Shown here: positions 38,883-48,100 of the stretch, in pieces
Layout: each line of letters begins with the position of its first letter
Numbering within the stretch: position 1 is the first letter of the stretch
Assembly: GCF_018131075.1 (NCBI RefSeq)
Contig: NZ_JAFCLS010000001.1
Coordinates: 62,001 to 126,000, forward strand
DNA: 64,000 nucleotides
Direction of reading: 5' to 3'
From: Bradyrhizobium sp. JYMT SZCCT0428
GTDB lineage: Bacteria > Pseudomonadota > Alphaproteobacteria > Rhizobiales > Xanthobacteraceae
Program-made: the position numbers and the translations under genes
Notes under the pieces: model-generated
Database searches by the model: none
What the model was told of the DNA's origin: nothing
Seen by the model: the letters and a program-made list of their open reading frames with translations, nothing else

Positions 38883-40139
38883 ATGCTTTCCATGGATCAG
38901 AAGACGCCAGGAGGAGACGCGCTTGCAACGCCGCCAAAACCGGCGCGCACGGCTCTCAATGTGCTGGCGCTGTGTTTTGCGCTGTCGGTGGTCGGCCGCG
39001 GCCTCGGCGAGAGTTTTACGGTTTTCCTGAAACCGATCGCGGAGAGTTTCGCCTGGGACCGCGCCGAAGTGGTTTCGGTCTATTCGCTGACCTGGCTCGC
39101 GGGCGGGCTCATGGCGCCGTTCGTCGGCCGGCTGTTCGACCGCTCCGGGCCGCGCCTCGTCTATGCGCTCGGATTGTTGCTGCTCGGCGGCTCGTTCCTG
39201 GTCGCCTCCCGCGCGCAGGCGCTGTGGCAATTCCAGCTCTCCACCGGATTGTGCGTCGGCATCGGAATCGCGCTGATCGGCGTGGTGCCGAATTCGATCC
39301 TGCTCGGCCGCTGGTTCGGCCCGCGATTGCCGACCGCGATGGCGATCCTCTATTCGGCGACCGGTGCAGGCATCCTGGTGCTGCTGCCGGCCTCGCAACT
39401 GCTGATCGACCGCATCGGCTGGCGCGACGCCTATCACTGGTTCGGCATCGTGGTGCTGTGTCTGTTGCTGCCGCTGCTGCTGATGCCGTGGCGGCTGTTC
39501 GCGACCGGCTCGCCGCATGTGGTCAAGAAGACCGACGACGGCTTTGTCGATGATGGCTGGACGCTGAAGAGCGCGATGCTCCACCACGTCTTCTGGGCGC
39601 TGTTCTCGACCTTCTTTTTCACCGCGGTGGCGATGTACGCCATCACGGCGCAGATCGTGGCGTATCTGATCGACGCCGGCTTCCCGCCCCTGGAGGCGGC
39701 CACCGCCTGGGGATTTTCCGGCGTGGTGCTGCTGTTCGGCATGCTCGGGATCTCGACGCTCGACGGCATCATCGGCCGCAGGCCGTCGGTGCTGTTCAGC
39801 TACGGCATTTCGATTGTCGGAATCATCCTGCTCTGGCTGCTGCAATATTATCCGAACTACTGGCTGCTGACCGGCTTCATCATCTCCTTCGGCAGCATGA
39901 TCGGTTCGCGCGGGCCGCTGATCACCGCGACCGCGCTGAACATTTTCCGCGGCAAGCGGGTCGGCACCATCTTCGGCACGATTTCGATCGGCAGCGGTCT
40001 CGGATCAGGGCTGGGCTCATGGGCCGGCGGCCTGATCCATGACTGGACCCACAGCTACAACGCGCTGTTCGTGTTCGCGCTGGTCAACGTGGTGCTGGGA
40101 TTGATCCCGTTCCTGGTCGTGCCGGCGCTGCGGCGCTGA
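38883..40139 (+). CDS. MFS transporter (oxalate/formate antiporter-like)
   Basis: A 418-aa, 12-TM major facilitator. Signature loops include APFVGRLFDRSGPRLVYALG after TM2 and GRRPSVLFSYG between the halves. The pattern VVPNSILLGRWFGPRLPTAM resembles monocarboxylate or oxalate/formate-type members. I chose the ATG at 38883; an upstream GTG at 38859 has no better support. It lies 47 bp after tyrS on the same strand; substrate unknown. Confidence 0.85.
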   Translation: MLSMDQKTPGGDALATPPKPARTALNVLALCFALSVVGRGLGESFTVFLKPIAESFAWDRAEVVSVYSLTWLAGGLMAPFVGRLFDRSGPRLVYALGLLLLGGSFLVASRAQALWQFQLSTGLCVGIGIALIGVVPNSILLGRWFGPRLPTAMAILYSATGAGILVLLPASQLLIDRIGWRDAYHWFGIVVLCLLLPLLLMPWRLFATGSPHVVKKTDDGFVDDGWTLKSAMLHHVFWALFSTFFFTAVAMYAITAQIVAYLIDAGFPPLEAATAWGFSGVVLLFGMLGISTLDGIIGRRPSVLFSYGISIVGIILLWLLQYYPNYWLLTGFIISFGSMIGSRGPLITATALNIFRGKRVGTIFGTISIGSGLGSGLGSWAGGLIHDWTHSYNALFVFALVNVVLGLIPFLVVPALRR

Positions 40140-40167
40140 CGATACAATCCAGGCGGCGCAATTGTCA

Positions 40168-40458
40168 TTATGGGCGCCACCAGCTCCTTCGCCATCGGCC
40201 GCCACCACGAACCAACCGCACGACGACGAGTAGCAATATCGCGCCGATGGTCGCATTGATGATTGCGCTGATGATTCCGGTGCCGAGATGAATGCCGAGC
40301 TGCGGCAACAGCCAACTTCCGATAAAGGCGCCCACAATCCCGATAAGGAGATCGCCGACGATCCCAAAACCAGTCCCCTGCACGATTTGGCCCGCGAGCC
40401 AGCCGGCCACGAGACCGACAAACAAGATGACCAGCAAACTCTCGCCCGACATATGCAT
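40168..40458 (-). CDS. GlsB/YeaQ/YmgE family stress-response membrane protein
   Basis: A 96-aa protein with three hydrophobic, Gly-rich segments (SLLVILFVGLVAGWLAGQI, GFGIVGDLLIGIVGAFIGSW, IISAIINATIGAILLLVVVR), the standard layout of the transglycosylase-associated family. The C terminus is Arg/Trp-rich. The ATG at 40458 follows GAGGTGACGAT. Members are often induced in stationary phase or by acid, but the molecular role is unknown. Confidence 0.88.
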   Translation of the reverse strand: MHMSGESLLVILFVGLVAGWLAGQIVQGTGFGIVGDLLIGIVGAFIGSWLLPQLGIHLGTGIISAIINATIGAILLLVVVRLVRGGGRWRRSWWRP

Positions 40459-40587
40459 ATCGTCACCTCATCGGTTGGCCGCAGCGCCAGCATTGCAGGC
40501 TGGTCCGCATCTGCCTGTATCAGATCGATCATGCCCGACCGCACAAAGTCGGCCGGGCAGATCTTCCTTGGTCATTTGTAGCGTGGC

Positions 40588-40902
40588 TCAGTAGCGACCG
40601 CCGCCGACACCAATGCTCACGCCGGGCGCATGAATTCCAATACCGGGTCCGCGCTCTTCATAGCCGCGGCGCTCGATATAGCGCTCGCGCGGCGCATAGC
40701 CATACGAGTCGCGAGACTCGCGAAGGATGACGCGGCGCTCCCCGCGCTCACGCCAGCAACGGCCGTCTTCGTCGCAAACCATGCGTACGTTCTGAATATG
40801 GCTGTCCGATGCGACCGGGCCAATGGAAAGCGGAGCCGCCGAGGCAGCAGTGGCAAACAACGCCGCAGCGCCGGCTGCGAGCGCGAGGGTGAGCGTTTTC
40901 AT
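40588..40902 (-). CDS. Small secreted hypothetical protein
   Basis: A 104-aa protein with a clean Sec signal peptide (MKTLTLALAAGAAALFATAASA, cleavage probably after ASA) and a short mature part rich in Arg, Glu and Tyr, then Gly (CDEDGRCWRERGERR, RYIERRGYEER, GIGIHAPGVSIGVGGGRY). Two cysteines (in VRMVCDEDGRCW) could form a disulfide. The ATG at 40902 follows GGAGAAATT. I recognise it only as a periplasmic protein type frequent in this genus. Confidence 0.75.
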   Translation of the reverse strand: MKTLTLALAAGAAALFATAASAAPLSIGPVASDSHIQNVRMVCDEDGRCWRERGERRVILRESRDSYGYAPRERYIERRGYEERGPGIGIHAPGVSIGVGGGRY

Positions 40903-41012
40903 AATTTCTCCGGGGTTGATGTGTCAGGAGACCAATAGGCCGCTGGCCCTTTGGTTCCTGCGACATCTTCACGTGTTCTGCCTGGATCGAACAGCGCGAG
41001 AGGCGAAGCAAT

Positions 41013-42221
41013 CTATTCTTTGACTTGGGGAAGGATAGGCAGGTCCAGCAGGAAATGTGCCCCTTTGGGATTTCCGGAGGTGAACGTCAGGTGGCCTTGA
41101 AGTTGCCGCACCATGCCGACGATCACCTTGAACCCCAGACTGGTTTGCGGCTGATCAATGTCGAAGCCGTCCGGAAGGCCGACGCCATGGTCGGAAACCT
41201 CGACATGAAGATGTTGGTCGATTTCCCGCGCACTGACCTCGATAACGCCACCGCCTTCGGGGTAGGCGTATTTCACCGCGTTTGTAACGAGTTCGTTGAT
41301 CAGGAGCCCCAATGGAATGGCATGGTCAGCCGAAAGCAGCATTGGGTCGGCATGGCAGTGCAGCGTATGGCCATCCGTCGTACCTTGCAGCTTTTTGCAA
41401 AGCTCGTTCATGAAGTCTACGAGTTCGACAAAACCGACGTGCGAACTACGCCATAGATGATCATGCACCTGGGCGATGGTGTCGACGCGCAGGCTTGCAT
41501 CCTCAAGCGCATTTCTGACATCCGGGGATAGAGCCGTACGGGCCTGGACGCGCAGCAATCCGACCACGGAAGTTAGACTGTTCTTGACGCGGTGGCTCAT
41601 CTCTCGCGTCAGCAGCGCCTGGTGCTCAAGTGCCTCCTGCAGTTTGGCGTCCGCCTGCTGACGTTCGATGGCGACGCCGAGCAGGCCAGCAAAGCCGGCC
41701 AGAAAGTCGGCATCCGCCTCGTCAAACTGGCCGGGATCGGCGCTATCGACCTCCAATACGCCGAAGAACGTTTTGCCCTCCCCGCCCTTTTCGATCAGCA
41801 CGTTGATCGCGCGCCTGACGCCGTGATCCTTCAGGAGCTGGGGTGTCCGGAAACGGGTCTCCACCTCCAGGTGATTCGAGATAACCGTGGCCCCGGTTTG
41901 GTAGGCGTATCCGGCCGGCGATCCGAGATCGGCGGTGAGCGAAACGCTATCGATGGTATCGAAGTCCCAGCCGACGCCGGCGCGCACCCTCAGGTGGTCT
42001 TCCTCCGGCACATATTCCAAGACTTTGGCGAATCGTGTCTGAAGCCCGTCGGCGCAAAGCTCCGTGGCCCGCTGCAGGATTTGTCGGTAGTCGCGGGTTT
42101 GCATGGCGATGCGGCCGAACTCGCCGAGCAGGGATTGCTGCCGAAGTCGGTATGGAAGCTCGTCCCGATCAGGCGATTCTGCAGGAAACTTGAATGGTTC
42201 CTGAACTGCGTCAGACGGCAT
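41013..42221 (-). CDS. GAF domain HisKA_2 sensor histidine kinase
   Basis: A 402-aa soluble kinase. Residues 30-190 form a GAF domain (RATELCADGLQTRFAKVLEY, AINVLIEKGGEGKTFFGVLE). The phosphoacceptor region TREMSHRVKNSLTSVVGLL marks the HisKA_2/HWE-type family typical of alphaproteobacteria, and the ATPase has LGLLINELVTNAVKYAYP and SDHGVGLPDGFD. No TM segment or receiver is fused. The start is the ATG at 42221, though a TTG at 42227 fits an upstream GGAGG better. It is divergent from the 55-aa, receiver and Crp/Fnr genes. Confidence 0.9.
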   Translation of the reverse strand: MPSDAVQEPFKFPAESPDRDELPYRLRQQSLLGEFGRIAMQTRDYRQILQRATELCADGLQTRFAKVLEYVPEEDHLRVRAGVGWDFDTIDSVSLTADLGSPAGYAYQTGATVISNHLEVETRFRTPQLLKDHGVRRAINVLIEKGGEGKTFFGVLEVDSADPGQFDEADADFLAGFAGLLGVAIERQQADAKLQEALEHQALLTREMSHRVKNSLTSVVGLLRVQARTALSPDVRNALEDASLRVDTIAQVHDHLWRSSHVGFVELVDFMNELCKKLQGTTDGHTLHCHADPMLLSADHAIPLGLLINELVTNAVKYAYPEGGGVIEVSAREIDQHLHVEVSDHGVGLPDGFDIDQPQTSLGFKVIVGMVRQLQGHLTFTSGNPKGAHFLLDLPILPQVKE

Positions 42222-42463
42222 ATGCAATCGCGGACCTCCCGAGCACGGCCTTCGCCAGGGATCAGTTCAGATTTCAGCCAGTGCTTTCAGAGCATTATGG
42301 CAGCCCGGCGTTCGTCAGTCTGAGCAAAACAGCTCACTTCAACGCCCGGTGCGTGAGCGCCCGCTCCGGCAGCATCACGAATACGTGGGTCATGGTCTGT
42401 GGTGTGGACCACCGACAGCACGAAAGGCGGTGTGCCATCACTCACACCTTCCAGGAGGTGCGC

Positions 42464-42631
42464 ATGCCCGATTCCGACAGCGACCGAAAGCGCGACCTAG
42501 AGTGCCTGCGCCTGGCATCGGACCTCATTGAACTCGCATCCATGTCGCTCACCCCGGCATTGAAGGCCCAGTGTCTGCGGATGGCAGCCGAATTGACCGA
42601 GCAGGCGAATCAGGGACACGGCAGCCAGTAG
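42464..42631 (+). CDS. 55-aa conserved hypothetical protein
   Basis: A short helical protein with acidic N terminus (MPDSDSDRKRDLECLRLASD) and a second half rich in Ala, Leu and Gln (LTPALKAQCLRMAAELTEQ). The start at 42464 is supported by a strong ribosome-binding site (CCAGGAGGTGCGC). No TM or known domain. It is 25 bp before the receiver gene, so it is probably the first gene of that transcript. It does not show a NepR-like pattern. Confidence 0.7.
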   Translation: MPDSDSDRKRDLECLRLASDLIELASMSLTPALKAQCLRMAAELTEQANQGHGSQ

Positions 42632-42656
42632 CCCGCTTTGGAAAGTTCCCGTCAAT

Positions 42657-43076
42657 ATGGCTGCAGAATTGCCCAGCAAATCACTGACCATCGTTCTGAT
42701 CGTAGAGGACGACACACTGCTGCGGATGTGTGTCGCAGAGATTGTTGAGGAAGCAGGCTTTGCAGTCATTGAAGCTGCTGATGCAGACGCGGCGATGGCC
42801 CTGCTGGAATCCCGCTTAGACATTGCGTTGCTGCTCACAGATATCGACATGCCCGGCAGCATGAACGGATTGCAATTGGCCCACGCGGTGCGCAACCGCT
42901 GGCCGCCAATCAAAATTCTCGTCGTATCGGGACAAGTGCGGCTACAGCCCTTCGAACTTCCGCAGGACAGCTGCTTTCTCGCAAAGCCTTACCAGACTGC
43001 GGCGCTGGTCGAGGCGCTGTGTACCCTGGCGCCTCCCTTGGGCCATCCCTATCGGGAACCCAGCAATGTCCACTGA
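42657..43076 (+). CDS. Stand-alone receiver-domain response regulator
   Basis: A 139-aa single receiver domain without output domain. Acidic pocket Glu17-Asp18-Asp19 (IVEDDT), probable phosphorylation site Asp62 in LLTDIDMPG, conserved Ser91 in VVSGQ and Lys110 in FLAKPY are all present. Single-domain receivers act in phosphorelays or by protein binding. Location beside the divergent HisKA_2 kinase makes it that kinase's likely partner, by inference. The C terminus PPLGHPYREPSNVH is a short extension. Confidence 0.9.
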   Translation: MAAELPSKSLTIVLIVEDDTLLRMCVAEIVEEAGFAVIEAADADAAMALLESRLDIALLLTDIDMPGSMNGLQLAHAVRNRWPPIKILVVSGQVRLQPFELPQDSCFLAKPYQTAALVEALCTLAPPLGHPYREPSNVH

Positions 43077-43179
43077 GCTGTTTTGCTCAGACTTGAGCCG
43101 CTTATTAGTGCAAATCTGATCCGCCAATCGCCGTGCCTAAAATCGGTCCGAAGCCCTCGGATCATCACGGCCATCAGCG

Positions 43180-43941
43180 ATGCCCCAGGCGCAAATGGAT
43201 TATGACCCGCGAAGCAATCAACTGCTCGGCGCCCTGGAGCCAGACAGCCGCAGGCGAATAGATTCCCACCTCGAGCCGATCGATTTCGAGCTCGAAGAGA
43301 TGGTCTGCGATGCCGGCGGTCTGCTCAAACACGCCTATTTTCCGCAAGGCTCGGTTCTGTCGCTATTGACCGTTCTGGAGAATGGCGCCGCCATCGAGAC
43401 GGCCAACATCGGACGCGAAGGTGCGTTCGGCCTGTTTGCAGCCATGTATAGCCGTGTCTCGTTCAACCGCTGTCTCGTGCAACTCCCGGGTCATACGGTT
43501 CGCTGCCCGATCGAGCTATTGCAACACGAATTCAAAAATAGCGAACACGTGCGCGACCTGTTCGTTAGTTACTCGGAGACCCTGCTTTCCCAGGTTCAGC
43601 AGACGGTTGCCTGCAATTCCATGCACACGACGGAAGAGCGAATGTGCAGGTGGTTGTTGATGATGCACGACCGCGCCGGCGGTGAAGCGCTGCCTTACAC
43701 CCACGAGTTTCTTTCGCATATGCTCGGCGCGAACCGGAAATCCGTAACGCTTGCCGCACAGTCGATGCAGACCGCCGGTCTCATCCATTATCGCCGCGGC
43801 ACCATCCAGGTACTCGACCGGGCGGGCCTGGAGAAGGCGTCATGCGAATGTTACGCCATCGTCAAGGAGCGCTTCGATGCGTTCCTGACGCCGCCTTCGA
43901 CAGCGGTACAGGGCCACAACAAGGGCCGCACGGCCGGGTGA
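43180..43941 (+). CDS. Crp/Fnr family transcriptional regulator
   Basis: A 253-aa protein with a cyclic-nucleotide-binding-like domain (residues 15-140, YFPQGSVLSLLTVLENGAAIE) and a C-terminal helix-turn-helix (EFLSHMLGANRKSVTLAAQSM). It lacks the Fnr-type N-terminal cysteine cluster and the cAMP-phosphate-binding Arg/Glu signature of Crp, so the effector is unknown. This two-domain form (helix-turn-helix-Crp type) is abundant in Bradyrhizobium. It is read in the same direction as the receiver gene, 103 bp after it. Confidence 0.88.
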   Translation: MPQAQMDYDPRSNQLLGALEPDSRRRIDSHLEPIDFELEEMVCDAGGLLKHAYFPQGSVLSLLTVLENGAAIETANIGREGAFGLFAAMYSRVSFNRCLVQLPGHTVRCPIELLQHEFKNSEHVRDLFVSYSETLLSQVQQTVACNSMHTTEERMCRWLLMMHDRAGGEALPYTHEFLSHMLGANRKSVTLAAQSMQTAGLIHYRRGTIQVLDRAGLEKASCECYAIVKERFDAFLTPPSTAVQGHNKGRTAG

Positions 43942-43949
43942 AGCACCCG

Positions 43950-45053
43950 CTACACACGATACCGCTCCATGACCGCGCGGTCCGGCTCGTAACCGAGCCC
44001 CGGCCCTTCCGGCACCGCGACCGCGCCATCGGCGCCGACGTCGATCGCACCGCGCCACAGGCACGCGGCACGGTTCATGTAAAAGAACTCGACGAAGGTC
44101 TTGTCGTCACGCAGCGACAGCAATTGCAGCGTCGCCAGAAGGCCCGGGCCGAAATAGGGCGAATGCGGCGCCAGCCTGACGCCCCTTTCGTCGGCCAGAT
44201 CAACCACCTTCAGATATTCGGTGATGCCGCCGACCTTGGTGACCGAGGGCTGCGCGTAGCCGACCGCACCCGCATCCATCATCTGGCGGAATTGATTGAT
44301 GGTGCAGGCGTTCTCGCCGGCGGCGATATCGAGCCCGCCCTTCGTGCGGGTCTCCGCCAGCGCGGCAAAATCCTCCGGCGGCCACACCGGCTCTTCCAGA
44401 AACATCGGCGCGGCCGCCTTGCATTCATGCGCGAAGGCGATCGCTTCCGCCGACGTCATCGGGCAGTTCATATCGACCATCAGCGGGATGCCGTCGCCGA
44501 TCGCGCGCCGCGCGGCGAATACCGCGGGCGACGTCGTCTCATGAAGCTTGATGGCGGTGTAACCCCGCCGCAGCGCCGTCTCGCATTCGCTGGCGACGAG
44601 ATCCGGTGTTCCGATCCGCAGCAGGCTGGCATAGGCCGGAATCCGCGCCCGTTTGCGCGTACCCAACAGGCGGTGAAGCGGGACGCCCTGCGCGCGGGCC
44701 GCAAGATCCCACAACGCGATATCGAGGGCGGATATCGCGAACATCGTGATGCCGTAGCGGCCGAACAGATGCAGATTGCGCTGGATACGATCCATGAAGG
44801 CGGGAATGTCAATGGCGTCAGGAACCTCGAGACCCCGCGCCTGCGGCGCAATCATTTCATCGATGGCGGTGGCACTGGATCGCGGGCACACATAGCTGAA
44901 GGCATCACCCCAGCCGGTCAGTCCCGCATCGGTCGAGACCTCGACAAGAACGATTTCGAGCGCCGATATCGCCGAGGCGCCCTGCTTGAAGCTCGCCACG
45001 CCGGCGTCATAGGGGATGCGGATGTGATGCGCACGGACGTTGGTGATCTGCAT
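43950..45053 (-). CDS. Mandelate racemase / muconate lactonizing enzyme-like protein
   Basis: A 367-aa enolase-superfamily protein. The metal ligands can be placed at Asp in LMVDMNCPM, Glu in MFLEEPVWP and Glu in IAAGENACT. The second-strand catalytic Lys is in YTAIKLHET (motif KxH) and the seventh-strand His in LAPHSPYFGPG. The KxH form is seen in sugar-acid dehydratases and related enzymes rather than in cycloisomerases. The ATG at 45053 follows GGAGG. It stands alone; substrate unknown. Confidence 0.88.
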   Translation of the reverse strand: MQITNVRAHHIRIPYDAGVASFKQGASAISALEIVLVEVSTDAGLTGWGDAFSYVCPRSSATAIDEMIAPQARGLEVPDAIDIPAFMDRIQRNLHLFGRYGITMFAISALDIALWDLAARAQGVPLHRLLGTRKRARIPAYASLLRIGTPDLVASECETALRRGYTAIKLHETTSPAVFAARRAIGDGIPLMVDMNCPMTSAEAIAFAHECKAAAPMFLEEPVWPPEDFAALAETRTKGGLDIAAGENACTINQFRQMMDAGAVGYAQPSVTKVGGITEYLKVVDLADERGVRLAPHSPYFGPGLLATLQLLSLRDDKTFVEFFYMNRAACLWRGAIDVGADGAVAVPEGPGLGYEPDRAVMERYRV

Positions 45054-45146
45054 GACGCCAGCCTCCCGTTTTTTTGAAAGCTGGCGCGGGACGATGCCGA
45101 TCGGCCAGATCAATCGCTGATGGCTAAATCCCTAGCAGCTCACGCC

Positions 45147-48100
45147 CTAATTGTTGGTCGGCGGGAATTCGATCGGGTTGTTCTGCTTGCCGGTGTTGAA
45201 TTCGAAAATCTTGCGCAGCACGCCGGGCGCCATCGCTGAAATCGGATTGACGCGCAGCACCGGCGCGGCCGGCGTGCCGACGACCTCATAGGTGACGCCG
45301 ATCAGGCCCTCATTGCTGCCGCCGCCAAGGAACAGGCCGAGCACGGGAATCTGGCCGAACATGTTGTTGAGCCCGTACATCGGAACGAAGGTCCCGCTCA
45401 TGCGTACGGAGTTGCCGATATAATCGAGCGTGCCTTCGATGGTGGCACCGATGGTCGGGCCCTTCACGACGCCGTCCCGGATCGTGAGGTGTCCGCTCTG
45501 CCGGGTGAATTCCGCGCGCAACGCCGAGAACGACACGCCGTTCTGCCCGCCTGTCGGTGCGCCCGCCGCCGCGCGCTCCAGTTCAGGGACGCCTTTGACG
45601 GAGAAGTCGCGGATATTGATCAGGCCATCCTTGGCTGATGGTTCGACCGTCGGCGGCTCCATCGCGAGCGAGAGCTGACCGCCGAAGACCTTCGAGTTGG
45701 TATCGGTGAAGCGGAGGAACGCCCCGGCGTCATTGGTCTGCAGAATGATCAGGTCACGCCCCTGCCCCTGCACGCGCCCCCGCAAATCGGCGGTCACCGG
45801 CGTATCGCGCCCGACCTTGCCGGTCATCGCAAACGTCTTGATGACGCCATTGCGCCGGGACATCTTGGCATCGACGCTGCGCAGCGCCTCGCCATTGTGG
45901 CCGGCGACCGCGCCGAGCTTGACGTCGATGTCCAGATCGATGTTCTTGGTCTTCTTGGCGTCGGCTTCCTTGCCTGAGATCGCCGATTTGAGGAAGCCGC
46001 GGCCGTCGAACACGTCGCCGCGCATTGTCACCTTCACGACGCCATCGGCATTGCGTTCGGCTTTCAGCGAGGTCTTGTCGCCTTCCGACGGCGAGTAGGT
46101 CGGGAAGTTCGCGGTCATCAGCTCGCCATTCGCGTCGACTTCCAGCGAGCCCTTGATCGAGACGCCGCCGCCGTCGACGACGATGTCCTGGAACAGCGTC
46201 GACTGCTCCTTTTTCACGACGCTGAACGTCGCCTTGCCGGACCTGCCCGGCACCTTGACCCAACCCGGCAGGATGTTGTCGAGCCGGAGCGCGGTGAGAT
46301 CGGCCTCGATGCCGACGCGGGCGTCGTTATCGCCGATCTTGCCGATCAGCTTGATCGGGATCGCGCCGCTGACGGCCGGACCGAGATCCAGCCCAAGCCG
46401 CGCGCGGCTGGCGTCATCCAGCGTCGCCGACAGCCTGATATCGGCGTCGCCCTCGTTCGGCTTGCGATAGTCCAGCGACGCCTGCTGGCCGTTGATCTTG
46501 ACGTCCCCCCTGACCTGATAGCCGTTGTTGTTGGCAACGACCTTCAGCGTGTTGGCCTCCAGCTTCTGGTTCATCACCAGCTTGTCGATGGAAACCCCAC
46601 CGAGATCGGCGGTCACAGCGTAAGTCGTGTCGGCCTTGGTCAGCACGCCCTTGACCGGCATACCGAGCATGATGTTAGCCGTCACCGTTCCCTTGCTCGC
46701 GTTCGGATCGATGAAATTGGCGGAGACGTCGCTGAGGCGATCGGATGCCAGGATCTCGGCCGCGGCCGCAATGGTTCCATCCATGCGGAATTTCACCTTC
46801 GACGGCGATGGCTTCGGCGCCATGTCCGGCACCTCGAAGACGAAATCCGAAATGGTGACCTTGCGACCGGCCGGCGTATCGGCGATGCCCTGGCCAATGT
46901 TGACGGTGGCGGTGCGACCCGTCACCCGTGCCTTCAGGTCGGCGTCGCGCACGACCGGCATGTCATCGACGGGGCGCACCGTCACGCCCGTCGCCGTGAT
47001 ATTGACCGCCAGGCCGTCGTCGGGAATCGGCGGGCCTTTGCGCGACAAATTTCGCACCGGCGAATTGACGCCGACCTCGATGCGCTGGAGCGTGCCGCGT
47101 TCGATCCGCTCGATCACCCATTCGCGCACTTCCGGCACGATCAGGACCGGCCACATCCGTTTGAGCGCGGCGGCCGACATCGGCGTACCGGCAAAGCCAA
47201 GCTGGAGCCGCGCCTCACCGGAATAATCGACGCTGCCGGTTCCGGCGACGCCGATCTCGCCATTGCTGATATCTGCCTGCGTCAGCAGAAAGCGCTTCCT
47301 GTCGGTGTCGAAACGCATGCCGATCGCGATGCGATTAAAGATCAGCGGCTGTTCGCCCTCATTGCCGGCGAGCACGATGGTGCCGCCGCTCAACCCGGCC
47401 TGCCATTCGGTGGTGGTTCCATTCGGCGGCTCCAGATGGCCGAGCAGCGTGACCCGGTTGGCACCGGAAATGATCTTGAACGGGGCGACCAGCACACGCC
47501 GCGCGGAATCCCATTCGACGTTCATTTCCGCCGCATCGATCGCCATCGGATAATCGGGCGTATCGCTGTCGATGATGTGGCCGGCACCGGCGGTAAGCTT
47601 GCCGCGGAAATAGGTCGGCAGGCCATCGCGGCCGAGTTCGCCTTTCAGTTCACCCGACAGCGGCAGGTTTGCACTGTAGGTGAGATCCTTGACCCGCATC
47701 GCCAGCAGAATATTGGCCGTCGGCACCTTGTCGGCACGCAGATCGACCGAGCGTACGCCGTTGGTCGGCGGCCCGATCACCGCCCGCAGCGACCATGGTC
47801 GCGCGCCCTCCTCGCCCACGCTCAGCGCCACGCCACCGGCGCTCGGCCGGCGAAGGCTCATGCTGATATTGTCGAAGGTCCATTTGTTGCCGCGCTGTTG
47901 GTCGTCGACGACCAGATTGCCGTTCTTCAAGCCGATCTCGTTGAGATTTTGTCCGTCGAGACCGGTCAGGCTCAGGCTGTCGAGCCAATCGAGGCCGGCC
48001 AGCAATCCGTTCTGTGCCGTCTCGGGCGCCGGCGTGCCAGGGGGCGGTGCCGGCCGCGGGAATGTGGGCGCCAGGCCAGCGTCGCGCTTCGAGGCTACGC

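Noticed and set aside
42464..43076. General stress response module (NepR-PhyR) beside the HisKA_2 kinase
   Set aside because: The receiver has no sigma-like N-terminal domain and the 55-aa protein lacks a NepR pattern.
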